Shown: positions 48,842 to 60,698 of the stretch, piece after piece
Numbering within the stretch: the stretch's first letter is position 1
How the letters are laid out: the number at the start of each line of letters is the position of its first letter
DNA from: Sipunculus nudus
Taxonomy: Eukaryota; Annelida; Sipuncula; Golfingiida; Sipunculidae
DNA length: 64,000 bases
Reading direction: 5' to 3'
Assembly (NCBI GenBank): GCA_026874595.1
Contig: CM049310.1
Coordinates: 2,852,001-2,916,000, forward strand
Made by a program: the position numbers and the translations under genes
Notes under the pieces: model-generated
The model's database searches: none
Seen by the model: only the letters and a program-made list of their open reading frames with translations
What the model was told of the DNA's origin: nothing

Positions 48842-49760
48842 CATATGGGGGAGGGTTAATTACTACTCACAGTACCGTGTAAGGAACACTGAGGCCCGGC
48901 AGAGCGCTGAACCAAGACAGCAAACCGGCGTGTCCCCACTTGTGTAAAAGGTGACCGGCTAGGTCGGTAACATGGAGTAAATAGCATGGTAGTGTACACA
49001 AACGCAGTTGCTAGGCGGGGCAAGGCATCATGGGTAGTGGGCCTAGTGGGGGGCTGTCTCACAAATTTTTAATCTGTGTCGGGAAACAACGAGGTGTAGT
49101 GTTATGGCTCAGTCAAGGGGTGACCTACTGTTAGCCAACGTAGTGGCATGCTAAATATAGCATTGGGCACCTGTGTGTTATTTACAGAGTGGCCAATACC
49201 GCATTACACTGCTACCCCGTAAAGCTGCTATTTAAAGGGCTCCTAATCTTCTGTCAAGCGATAGATGCACAAACCTTGTTGCAAAACATTCTAAAATGAT
49301 GAACATCGTTATATACTGATGTTTGAAAAATTTGTTTCTATTACCCTTGATTTTTTTATTCGCAATTGTTTACATTTCAGAGGGATAAACTTTTACTTCA
49401 TTTGATATATTTTGTAAAATCCCTGAGGGGTATATTTTTACCATATTTGATATATCGTGTTTGTGATATTGTGTTTCTGAGGTGTTTTTTTAATGACTAA
49501 CAACGAATCATCACTTAAAGATGATTTCAGTGATATTTTTAATAAATAGGTCTGTTTGCTTTTTTTCTTTGATCTCTCTGACTGGATGATCCTGATGAAC
49601 CTTGACATTGCTTTAATGTGCTTTTGTTTTTTTAATTGCTTATTGCAAGGCTAGTTTAATTTGCCTGAACTTTCCTTTTTTTGTTGTAAGCTTTGTATTT
49701 CCACTGCATCTTTAGTGACACATTCATTCATAGGGAATGTAGATAAGGTGGATATAACAA
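48842..49760. other. Possible 5' end of the DIRS-like element, then AT-rich sequence
   Basis: 48842-49250 has the same raised GC as the ORF1 and includes CTACCCATGATGCCTTGCCC on the minus strand. From 49250 on nothing was recognised. Confidence 0.3.
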
Positions 49761-49995
49761 GAGACCCAGGGGTCATGATGCTCAGCTGACTAAAAAACAT
49801 TCACAAAAGGAATTTTATCAATGCCAAATTTTGTAAGTGGTATCCCCATTCAACTTAAGCATAGCTCAGAAGATATAGATAACAGAGACCTAATTTCAGG
49901 TTTCCAAGGAGATATTCATGGACCTCCCTGAATGTCAAGTTAGAAGATTCTAGGTGCAATGGTTACAATTTGTGCCCTGTTAGGGTAGGGCCCAT
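49757..49995 (+). mobile_element. Family C fragment
   Basis: ACAAGAGACCCAGGGGTCAT, GATGCTCAGCTGA, GATAACAGAGACCTAATTTC, GGTTTCCAAGGAGATATTCA, ending near TTGTGCCCTGTTAGGG. Confidence 0.65.
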
Positions 49996-50079
49996 GAGAA
50001 TAAGTGTATGTTTATTACAGCAGGGATGTTCTGCCAGTGCTGCATCACTAATAAGGTTACCTAGGCAAGGCTGTAGTGA

Positions 50080-50340
50080 GCATGAGTGGGGTCTTGGATA
50101 CACAAAATGCAAATACATTAAGAGCATCTGAAAAACTTCAATAATTAGAATAATTTATAAGCTTTTACTTTCTAATTTCAGAATTCAACAGATTAAATCC
50201 ACACATATCCCAGCTGTGAAAAATAAGTTAAATATACTTACACGAAAAAAACGTGCCATGGTCAAATTTGGGCAAAATTTAAGGTACCTATTTTATATTT
50301 TTGCTAATATTTAAAAAACTAATATAATCATGTCCTGAAA
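50080..50340 (+). mobile_element. Family D 5' fragment
   Basis: Matches the start of the full-length copy at 59931: AACAGATTAAATCC, CAG-TGTGAAAAATAAGTTAAA, ACGTGCCATGG, TTGGGCAAAATTTAAGGTAC and TATATTTTTGC-AATATTTAA. Confidence 0.6.
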
Positions 50341-50380
50341 GATTACAATCAATCTTAACACCTTGATACTTCACTGAATT

Positions 50381-50890
50381 TCAAAAATGAACAGTGCAGC
50401 CCCCCCCCCCCCCCATGCTAATAGACTCACTGTCAGTCATCCTTAGAAGAGGTTTAGATCGGACAGGCGTAATTTCAGTCTTGTCAGTATTCAATTTAAA
50501 TTTGTTGCTGGTCATCAATGATAGTATATCCTCAATACATGCTTGTAAGCTTAACTGGACAGAGCTGAACTCACCTAGTTGACTACTTTTTGACAGTTCA
50601 GTGTCATCAGCATACTTATAAAAAGAACAATCATGTGCAGATATTATGCGAGATAGGGGTTTTGAATATAACGTGAACAATATAGGTCCTAACATGGATC
50701 TCTGGGGAACCCCATACAACAAAGTACATGGGTCTGATTTTCTACCGTCGACCATAACAGCTTGGGAATGATTGGCGAGGTATGAAGTAAACCATGAAAG
50801 CTCGGTGCCGTGTATACCAAAGGTAATTTCTAGCCTTTTAAGCAAAATGGAATGATCAAGCGTGTCAAATGAAATGGTATGATTAACTAT
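50381..50890 (-). pseudogene. 5'-truncated non-LTR retrotransposon reverse transcriptase
   Basis: Encodes FDTLDHSILLKRLEI, LSWFTSYLANHSQAV, GVPQRSMLGPILFTLY, YKYADDTELS and FKLNTDKTE: RT motifs in order, with the YADD catalytic pair intact and the usual PQGS changed to PQRS. This resembles the CR1/jockey groups. The upstream part (palm start, endonuclease) is missing: at about 50885 the frame passes into a non-LINE repeat also present at 57893. The 3' side ends in a poly-C run (50400-50414). Confidence 0.85.
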
Positions 50891-51150
50891 GCTGATGAGG
50901 GGATTTATGAATTTGTGACTGTATGACATGATATCTCTTCGGTCTTAACAAGTTACATTATTTTGATGCCCACCATGAAGTCTACATATTATACAATATT
51001 GACATAATTTCTGGCATGTAAATAGGTACCTATGGACAAATAGTTATACAAAGTATAAAAATATGAATATATTTGATTCATTTTTGTTCTCGTTTACTGA
51101 GGCTGACATTGGGATGGGGTTCAGAGAAGGGAATAGTGAGGGCCGCGAGG
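50880..51150 (+). repeat. Dispersed repeat, copy 1 (pairs with 57893-58165)
   Basis: ATGATTAACTATGCTGATGA, GACTGTATGACA, ATATTGACATAATTTCTGGC, GGACAAATAGTTATACAAA and GGGATGGGGTTC-GAGAAGGG are shared, in the same orientation. Confidence 0.85.
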
Positions 51151-52240
51151 AGGACTGGATGAAGAGAGAAAAGGGGGGGGGGATGGAGCATTCAACAGTA
51201 CTAAAACACCTGGAAGGTTAACATCTAAATTATTATGAAATGTAGATAAAGTTTGAGAGGAAGAGGTATTCTAGGCCATGGTTGGTTGATATGATTGAAG
51301 AAATTGTTGCATACTAGAAAACTGACAGGTCAGTAAGGGCCCCTCAAAAGATGCAGTCATTATAAATTGAAGTACTGTGAATTTGGTGTACTTTGGTAGC
51401 ATGGGCGGAAAGAGTGATATTTGAAAATCAAAGAACCTGTAAAGAACAGCTGACATGTATAAACTGGAAGAAAACTGGAAGAAAAGATATGGTAAAGTGA
51501 AAATGTTCAAAGCTATCAAAATAATGATATAAAAGAACTGCATGCATTTTTAGTTTCTGTATTTCTGTATTACCTGTGCCAATTATTCTTGGTTGAAGTC
51601 TTGGCTGGACTGTGTCAAATATTTTTCCAGTATTTGTATGTTGAATTGGCCTTACTATATGTGAGGCTTGAGTCTGTACATGAACCTTGTAGTATTAGAG
51701 AGAGTCAACTGTTGGTTAGTAGTGATAAAATGGTCTTCTCTTGAACTGAGATTCAGCTGTTCTTGAGCTTGGGTCTACAGATGCGCTGTGATGTGTAGAA
51801 TGGCTACATATGAATATCAATTTAAATTTGTTGATGGTCACTATAATACGTCCAAATTCCTTGAGATGTTGGAAGTGGAGATAGATTTGTCCAAACATGG
51901 TCTAAATGAGAGCCACTGTGATGCATTGGGCCAGTGTATCCTTTTCTGGGGAATCTTCAAATTGTCTGTACAAAATATGCTGTGAAAATGTAATGCCGCT
52001 GTACACAAGTGACTCGAAAAAGATTCATCCATTTCTGGCCTGCTGAAGGAGAGACCAGAAACTAAACACCAAACTGTGTATTACTTTTTTTTTTTCCTTC
52101 TGACCCAAATATCAATAAGCTTCTCCCTTAGGCCATGGGTGATACATCTTATGTTTGAATCCTATCCATCATATGTTAGGGGAGTTATTATGCAGAAACA
52201 AATTTGATTGTTCATCAAATTCTTTGCGGGTTATTGCATT
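51151..52240. other. No gene recognised
   Basis: Short open frames only; a poly-G run near 51173. Confidence 0.4.
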
Positions 52241-52990
52241 AATATCATTTGAGAATTATCGCCTCTGTCAAGGTCATACATCTTCGAACTTGACCTAGCC
52301 CTTCATAACAAACATTACTAGTGCAAGTTCAGTGAGTGTTAGTCAAATTGTTTGCGCGCTAATTGGTTAACATCATTTTAGCATTATCACCTCTGTGACC
52401 TTGAAATTCCATCAAGGTCATCCATCTTCAAACATGATGTAGTTCATCAAAAGGTCCATCACTGTCATGAGTCTGGGGACCTTATATGAAATACTTTTTA
52501 CAAGTTACTGTGTTAACAATGTGTGTTCTTTTGCATGCATATTTGCTAAGAGAGTGCAACCTTACTTAGTGTTCAGTTATGGTTTTTACTGCATAACTTA
52601 CAGAAAAATGGCTGACTATAACCATATATCATGCCTCGTTGCTGTTGACATTGGGACCTGTCCTACTGTTAAGGTGGAACAAACAATTATGGTTACAATT
52701 ATGATTTCTGCCCTGCTGAAAGAGGGATATAAAATTTAACACCAAACTGTGAATAACTTTTTTGACCTTTGACCTCCGAACCCCAAATACAATAGGAATC
52801 TTCCATAATCGATGGTTAATACATATTTCAGGTTTGAACTCAATCCGTCAATCCTAACTGGAGTTATCATCCAGAAAAGAATTTGTGGACAGACGGACAG
52901 ACAGAAGGACGGACAGACAGATAGACAGACAGGTCGATTATTAAGCAGGTGCCCTAATAATATTTTGAGATATGACCATGCATTTCCATT
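52240..52990 (+). mobile_element. Hairpin-superfamily-like element with CAAGGTCA blocks
   Basis: Repeated TCACCTCTGTGACCTTGAAA / CAAGGTCATCCATCTTC blocks and ACACCAAACTGTG (also at 52065), then GGTTTGAACTCAATCCGTCA and a long GGACAGACGGACAGACAGAA tract (52889-52940), ending near CAGGTGCCCTAATAA. Confidence 0.45.
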
Positions 52991-53737
52991 AGTTACCTTT
53001 ATGATAAGCTGTTGACAGTTCAACAGTTTACACATTTGTCTAATGAGATCCAATTTATTTAATACACTTTTTTTCAATTTTATGATATGTATACAGTTGC
53101 TATAATGTCCCTTGTCCACAGGTGGAATGACTTGATGGGAAGGGGGGGGGGGGGTTATGATAAGAGATACAATGCCTCTCTGTAGATATTTTCTTTAATT
53201 ATTAAATTTTATTCAATAGCAATAGAACTATTGTTCACATTGCCAAGGAACAAGGACTCAGTTGGGTGAAGAAGGGGATGGTGGGAGTTATAACACCCTT
53301 GCATATACATACAGGATATGAAATTTAATTCAACAGTTCTTATATGAAAAAAAGTTTATTCATGAACATTAAATATTCAAAACAGGCAGACAGATGGAGA
53401 AACAAAGCAAACCATTTTTTCCCATTCTACTGAGCCAGAAAAAAATTAACAATATTTGCATTAATTCCTTTTTTTCATTACATCATTTTTTTCCAGGTTT
53501 AAAGATGTTACAATACATTTACAGTATAACATATATATGTGATTGTGAATATTTCAGTTGATTCACATTTTTAAATGTGCTTCAACATTTATAGCTAATT
53601 AATCTGGTTAATAGTACCTGTCAACAGAAGGGATGGAGGGAGGAAGGAAGGCATTGAGGTAAGAGAGAAAGAGAGAAAGAAAAAGCAGGGGAGAGAGCTA
53701 GACCATCATGGAGAGAAAGAGAGAGAGAAAGAAAAAG

Positions 53738-53910
53738 ATGTGTTGGAACGACACGAATGCCTCCGCCTGGGGCAAATAGGAAACTTTTGTTAAATTTTGA
53801 AAAAGGTGTCGTATGGTCAAAAGTAGGTCAACAAGGGCAAAATGCAAACTCAATCTGTAACAGGTCATTATCAAGCAAATTAAACCAAAAATCAGGCCAG
53901 TATCTGCAGG
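53738..53910 (+). mobile_element. Family B copy, left half, interrupted by a 10-kb insertion
   Basis: AGATGTGTTGGAACGACACG to CAGGCCAGTATCTGCAGG. The missing continuation (CATTGTGAAAAAAAGTCCAT) appears at 63960. Confidence 0.85.
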
Positions 53911-54239
53911 GGTAACAGGACTGTTCCCTGGAGTTGCAGTTCAACAGAGCCAAAATGTGTGCTCAGGAGAACAGTCTAGGCCCAGCGTGGTGCCATGTGG
54001 TGGTCCGATAACATCAGTGTCAGATTGCAGGGGGTCCTAATGGTATGTCTGGTTCACAGTAATTGCTATTTAATGGTGATTGGCCCCTATAATGATCCAA
54101 GTTACTTTTGGAGCTGTCCAGTGGCAATATAGGATGAATTGTATATGACTATACCTATAAGGCACCTATTATTAATAACCCACGAATAATAATTGAATCA
54201 TCGTTATCCTCCATATATATATATATATTATATATATAT

Positions 54240-54643
54240 GTAAGTGTGTTTGTTTTAGTTAAATTTGTAACAAATCCGTAATAATTAATATTAGTTATTA
54301 TCAAATTATATTATATATATTTATTTACATAAGTTCACAATAGATGATATTTATGTGTTTGTTTTAGTTAAATTTGTAACAAATCCGTAATAATTAATAT
54401 TAGTTATTATTATAGTATATTATATATATTATATATATTTATTTACATAAGTTCACAATAGATAATATTTCATTATACAACTGATCAATAACCAGACTCG
54501 GGGAATCTAGTGTGTTATAAAGAAGAAATGCCTGTGTGGCTGCCGAGACACAAATATCGTCCACATTATTTCCTGAGCTGTCAAGTGGCTGTATAGAATA
54601 ATTTGTTAATAACCCCACGAATACTGAATTATCTTTATCCCCC

Positions 54644-54726
<83 letters not shown>

Positions 54727-54990
54727 AGCTAGTTAAATTTGTAGCAAATACGTAATACAGACAGTTTTTCTGTACTTCTAGTTTTCCGCGGCGTTGATCT
54801 ATAGCGGGCGTTCTGAAAATCGATGCATTACAGGCCTTGTTTATAATCCTTGTATTTGTATTATACTCAATTGATTATTGTTTACATGATGTTAACAATA
54901 GATGATATTTCATTATATACAACTTATCAATATCCATACTCAGGGAATCTAGTGTGTAAATAAAGATGAAAAGCCTGCACAGGACTTGCT
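54240..54990. repeat. Direct duplications around (TA)n/(TG)n microsatellite
   Basis: 54241-54340 and 54352-54460 repeat TTTTAGTTAAATTTGTAACA and AATCCGTAATAATTAATATT. 54455-54600 and 54888-55030 repeat CAATAGATGATATTTCATTA, GGGAATCTAGTGTGT and TCGTC-ACAT. A (TA)n(TG)n tract lies at 54650-54722. Confidence 0.8.
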
Positions 54991-55149
54991 GGATGCTGAT
55001 ATACAAATTTCGTCTACATGATGGCAGTGTTGTCCATTCACTAAAATTTCTGATACAGTGCATGGTCAGCGTGATTGAACTGGTGCTGGTCCCTCGTGGT
55101 ATCAGTACAAAAGGTTTATTAGATTATTCGGAAACGTGTGGCTACCGAT

Positions 55150-56270
55150 AAACGATAATTAATTTTAATCAAACACGCATGTGCTTTAAGATATTTTTAT
55201 TTTTTTTTATAAATTCCCTTTTACAAAAGCAGAGTAAATACATATATCTAACAAAACATTAAATTATTTTTTTGCACAGAACCTAAAATTCATATTTTAC
55301 AAATTAATATAAATAAGATCTTTGAATTTATATTGACACTCAACACTGTCACCTTTTACTCATACCAATTATACACTGGTTTCATTTTTATATGCATTGC
55401 TATATTTAAATTATACATATATGATAAATAAAGATACCATTGACTATGAATTAAAGTTATACCTATAACACATGTTTATTTAATATTTCAGTTTAATAAA
55501 TAATCATATTGAACCTAATATTAATGTCATATATTGGATCATGTGACTTCAAGATCTTACAAGTCCATTTTATGAACGGTATCTTTACTTTCCACTACAG
55601 TACATAAACGGTTGCTAATTTCTCAGAGACAGAACTGCAGATATGATATGTCCTTATTTAATTACCTATGTATCCATACAGCAGCTGCATATATATGGTC
55701 CAATTCAATTAATAGTACTACAGCTGATGACTGTATGCATGTTTTAAATGCATTGGAACCTGGTTATTTCACTTAAATAAAAACGTGGTAAAAACAGTTT
55801 CAAGAAAACTTGTATAAGAAACATAAAAAAATATATGATCATCACTGTTCGCATTATGTCATCATCTACCTGCATATATATACATATATATATATATACA
55901 TCAAAACATACAAATCTGCCCTACTTCCTGCACGTGGAAAATTCATATCCCCTCTATATATCATTTTGTCAACAAGATTTAAATAATAAGAGTAAAGAAA
56001 CTGCATGGTACACATACTTTTATTATCCTTAATTATTTAATTTGGACTGAATTTTAGTACTTCATAGCAAGCAACAAAAGTGTATACATGTGACCAAAAC
56101 AGATAAAAGAAACCCTCCTAAATCCACGGCAAGTACATCCGTCGCTTCATGTAATATTCTTTGCACCCAGATACAGTGATAGATTTTTAATTTGACAGAT
56201 TTCCTGTATTATACCTGACTGACAACCCTTGTGAAATTAGAAATGCTTTCGAAACCCCTATGAAGACCAT
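55150..56270. other. AT-rich, nothing recognised
   Basis: Inside the 10-kb segment. No coding signal and no element ends seen. Confidence 0.4.
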
Positions 56271-56398
56271 TTTAGTGTGAAACAACCAAATATAAACCAC
56301 AGAATGCGGTCTAGTGGTCACTGGTTCATAGGCCTTTCTGCCGTGATCGTCTCCAACTTCCAGCTCTTGTCGCTGAGTCGTTTTTCCTCACCAGCAAC

Positions 56399-56647
56399 AT
56401 GGAACCATGCAGCAGCAATGAATCATATGCTTGTGGCATGTGCCAGGAACATTGTACCACTGATATCATCGAGTGCAGTTGTTGTCAACAATGGGTGCAC
56501 CGCAAATGCATTGGCATGGGCAAGACCATAATGCGCGTGTGGAGCAGCAAGGGTCCACACTTTCTCTGTCAGCCCTGTTCGTTCTCAGAAATTATTATTT
56601 TTTTCAAGTCCCACAATGATCTGTTCCACAATCCACTGTTGATTTAA
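56399..56647 (+). CDS. 82-residue PHD zinc-finger ORF inside the 10-kb element
   Basis: Complete C4HC3 PHD pattern: Cys12-x2-Cys15, Cys26-x2-Cys29, x4-His34, x2-Cys37, Cys57-x2-Cys60, with Trp32 (QQWVH) and Trp48. PHD fingers read histone H3 tails and occur in host chromatin proteins and in ORF1-type proteins of some retrotransposons. A well-placed ATG (CAACATGG) starts it 11 residues before the finger, and a stop follows 22 residues after it. It may be a stand-alone small protein, a first exon, or a relic of a transposon protein. No partner domain is visible nearby. Confidence 0.6.
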   Translation: MEPCSSNESYACGMCQEHCTTDIIECSCCQQWVHRKCIGMGKTIMRVWSSKGPHFLCQPCSFSEIIIFFKSHNDLFHNPLLI

Positions 56648-57191
56648 GACCATGCAGTATATGCACACTATGCATTGTATGGACACAGAGGCCTGGTCAT
56701 TTTACAGCACTACTTTATATCATACATTCATAACTATATATTCTGACAAACTTTCTTCACTTTTCTTATCTATATATATAAAGGCTGAAATTCGTCAGAA
56801 GATAAAAATAAACACTGTACAGGAACTTCTTTATATATTACATATATATTTTATTTTCAAATCAACCCATTTATACATTCCTGCACATCCATGTAAAAGA
56901 TACTATGTATATATACATATTATATTTTACCTCTATCATCTGCTTTATATGTACTGGTTCGACATGTCGGGTGTTGAAAGCATGTTACTGTGTATGTTTT
57001 CTTATATATATGTTGTTTGCTGATTCTATTGTGATATGTATTTTAATAAATTGTCAATTTAATATTTATGACTTGCTTTCATTGTGTTCAGTATGAGGAG
57101 TGGAAGAGTGCAGATTAAAAGATTAACAATATATTTATAGGTTTTAAGTAAAAAAAGTGCCATGGGTGTTAAGTTCTGCCTGAAATAAGAT

Positions 57192-57193
<2 letters not shown>

Positions 57194-57243
<50 letters not shown>
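57194..57243. repeat. (TA)n microsatellite
   Basis: About 25 TA units. Confidence 0.95.
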
Positions 57244-57248
<5 letters not shown>

Positions 57249-57525
57249 TATGATTTTAATATAATGTAGACTGGATTTATAAAAATCGATGGTACATTTG
57301 AATGAATGATCATCTTAAATTTTGTGTCCTTATATATACATTAAAATTATGTATCGCAATATTTTCGTTGTATACAATTTTAAATACATTGTGTGTTGTA
57401 TCTATTAATATCTATCTTTTCATCTATCTATCAATATATTTCTGTAATAATAAATAGCTCCTGCATCATGTTAATCATATTGACACCATAAGAGTTTATG
57501 CAGATCAATTTACTTCACATAACAA

Positions 57526-57570
57526 AACAAGAGACCCATGGGTCACGGCGCTCAGCTGATCGTGATTGGA
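57526..57570 (+). mobile_element. Family C 5' end only
   Basis: AACAAGAGACCCATGGGTCA then CGGCGCTCAGCTGA. The rest is not recognisable. Confidence 0.6.
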
Positions 57571-57892
57571 CTATAAATGTTTCTCCACTGTGATACTATA
57601 TCGAGTCGATCAAGCTTATGAATATCATGTACATGTTGGGCTATTATAAAGGAATGTAATGTAATATGTGAGTAAATGATAAATGAAATTACCTGACTGA
57701 TGGATTAATAGAGTCAAATAAAGTGGTTTATTTTTTATTTATTTATTTAGGGGTTGAAAATTGTGATATATTTGAGCAAATATGAATGCAATGACAGCAG
57801 TAATAAGCAGTAGTAGAATGATGATAAGGCTATTTGTTGAAGGATCTAAAGTGTATGGTAGTCTGCAAGCCTTCAATTTGACAGATATGATG

Positions 57893-58165
57893 TTATGATT
57901 AACTATGCTGATGAAGTGATTTATGAATATGTGACTGTATGACACAATATCTCTTTAGTCTTGACAAGGTACATTATTGTGATGCACACCATGTCTACAT
58001 ATTACACAATATTGACATAATTTCTGGCATGTACATAGGTACTTATGGACGAATAGTTATACAAAATATTAAAGTATGAATATATCTAATTCATCTTGTT
58101 CTTGCTTACTGAGGCTGACTTTGGGATGGGGTTCGGAGAAGGGAAAAGTGAGGGCAGCACGAAGG
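57893..58165 (+). repeat. Dispersed repeat, copy 2 (pairs with 50880-51150)
   Basis: About 85% alike by eye over roughly 270 bp. Unlike copy 1 it is not joined to a reverse transcriptase. Confidence 0.85.
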
Positions 58166-58169
58166 TGGA

Positions 58170-59310
58170 TGTAGAAATATTCTATTGTAATTTTTTTCAT
58201 TTATATAAGAATATGAAAAGCTAAGAGGAAAGGGGCCCTCCTACTTGGTTATAGTAAAGTTCTAAATATATGATTGCAAACTAATACTCTGACAAGACTG
58301 TCATGAAGAAAAACAGTAAAAGTTTTGAGATACTGTGTTGCATACGAAAATTTACAGATGGACAGGCAAGTGGACAGAATGGACTAATACCTTTATTTCA
58401 CTTTCAAGAGAATAATGCATTCAAGTTTATTTATAATCCTATTTTTTTAGCAGATCCACTTTTTCCATTAAGAAGTTTTTATCTGAATCATTTTTTTATT
58501 TACAGGTTAGAAATTTTTAATTAAAAAACCTGAAAATATAAGTTAAAATATTAGAATTATTCCAAAGTTGCAATCATTATATATACAGAGTAAAAAACAT
58601 TGGGTCATATAATGCATACACATATATTTTATTATTTTTAAATCATAAATGTTTAAACTGATTTTAAAAGAAAATAATGCCACAACATGGCATCTACAAG
58701 AATATTCCTTGAATCACTATTAAAAAGTTTTGCCCATTGGAGTTTTCAGGACATGCTTAATTTTATTCACCAAAATAAAATAAAAGTAAATTTGATAAAA
58801 TAAAACATCTTTTCAAATAAAGTATACACACTGTTGGTTGAATGAGGGACAAACAATATCATTGTGCTAATTACTATCCCAGTTTTAATTAATTACTGGA
58901 ATTAATAGTCAATTTCACACCTGGTGAAGTTTTTACTCTTCTGAAGTAAGGAATTACTTATCTCATGAACATCCACACTTTCACAGCAATACACCACTTT
59001 ATGTACACAATTAAATGTACACTTTAATCATTGTAATCCTGGTGGTTCAATACAAAATCTAAAATGTAGCATGTCCAAGAATAAAATACTGAAAAATTAT
59101 GACATTCATCTAGTTTATGCACCAGCTGGGGGAGGGGGGGGGGGGGGATGACTGCAGGGCAGAGGGGAAGCTTGCTAGTAGTGGCCAAGCTGGGCCAAGG
59201 TAAGCTGCCTGGGGTGGGTTACATAATGCAAGTGAAGGCTGTACTACTAGATGGGCTAGATGTAAACAACACTTGACATGGTGTATGAAAACATGAATCA
59301 AAGCTATTCA
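58170..59310. other. No gene recognised
   Basis: AT-rich with a poly-G run near 59131-59148. Confidence 0.4.
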
Positions 59311-59319
59311 TTCCAATCA

Positions 59320-59935
59320 ATTTCTTTTGAAAGTTCAGATTTTAAAAGATTGAATCCTTATGCAGATATGCTGGGAAAGTTAAATCAACAGTGCCAAAGT
59401 TGGACAAAATTTAAGGTATTGATTTTTTATTTATGCTAATAACTTGAAAAATTTGCAAAATTCAGATCTAATTTTGGGTAAACAATTGAATCTTGATTAA
59501 ATAAAGTTATATTCCTGAAAAAAGTCTCTAGGTTCAGCAATTCTCATGTGAGTAAATATATTTCCTGATTTTTTTTAAAAATTGCATTATGTTTTGGCCC
59601 ATAACTTCAAAATTATACCCAATACTGACCTAATTTTTGGTATGTTCATAGAAAATGTATATAAGAATGTGAATACTAAATACGATCAAAAACAGATCAG
59701 TGGTTTTGATATTAGGCAGCCTTGAAGTGTAACAGTGGCTTTTTTTTATGGAAAACAGAGTTTTTTTTCCTTAATATCTCGAAGGAACAAAGTCCTAATG
59801 ACCCAATTTTCGGTATGGTAGGAGATTTTAGGGACATCTAAAATTATGTCAACAGCCTGGGGAGCATAGAGATGTGCACTGAATGACCTACAGTCATCAA
59901 AGTGGAATGCTTGACAATGTAAGGGAATACAACAA
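59320..59935 (+). mobile_element. Family D copy, 3' end lost
   Basis: Same order as the next entry up to GACATCTAAAATTATGTCAA; the GACGG tract and terminal hairpin are missing. It abuts the start of the complete copy. Confidence 0.7.
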
Positions 59936-60698
59936 GAGCCTCCCAAAAAATTCAGTAACTAGCCTAATTTTGCAGCTTTTATTTTCAAATTTCAGATTTT
60001 AACAGATTAAATCCTTATGTATACATTGTGTGAAAATTAAATCCACAGTACTTACAGGAAAAAAACGTGCCATGGCCAAAGTTGGGCAAAATTTAAGGTA
60101 CCAATTTTATATTTTTGCCAATATTTAAAATAATTTAACAAATTTTGATCTTATTTTTGGTATAAAATTAAATTTTGATTAATTAAAGTTGTATTACTGG
60201 AAAAAAGTCTCTACCTTTAACACTTTTGGTCTTAAGTGACCAAATATCTTCCTGATTTTTTTACAAAGTCCATTACGTTTTGGCCCATAACTTTTTTAAA
60301 TTATATAATACTGACTTAATATCTGGCATGTACATAGGAACTATATAGAGGAATATTTATGGTAAATATGAAGAAAACCAGATGAGTGGTTTTGATATTA
60401 GGCAGTCCTTAAGTGTGAAAATAGATTTCTAATAAAAAATTGAGGTTTTTCCTTAATATCTCAAAGGAACGAAGTCCTATTGACCCAATTTTTGGCTTGG
60501 TAGGAGATTATGGGGACATCTAACTGTATGCCGAAATTCAGATTCGTAGGTCCAACAGTGTCGAAACGTGCCAGTCTTACGGACGGACATCCAGACGGAC
60601 AGACAGACAGACGGACGGCCGGACGGACAGACAGACGGACGGACGACGGACAATGGACCATGACTAAAGCTCAGATGACTTATAGTCAGCTGAGCTAA
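59931..60698 (+). mobile_element. Family D element, 768 bp, complete
   Basis: Starts ACAACAAGAGCCTCCCAAAA. Contains GTGCCATGGCCAAAGTTGGG and GGTTTTGATATTAGGCAG, then TCGTAGGTCCAACAGTGTCG, a tract of GACGGACAGACAGACAGACG at 60583-60655, GGACAATGGACCATGACTAA, and the terminal hairpin AGCTCAGATGACT TAT AGTCAGCTGAGCT (60668-60696; 12 of 13 pairs). Ends CTAA. Confidence 0.82.

Noticed and set aside
52889-52940. Coding or satellite meaning for the GACAG tracts
   Set aside because: They are short degenerate tracts that recur before element ends; taken as part of the elements rather than separate microsatellites.
59931-60698. Calling family D a Helitron
   Set aside because: The 3' hairpin followed by CTAA is suggestive, but no TC start or A/T target site could be shown and sister families lack CTRR ends.
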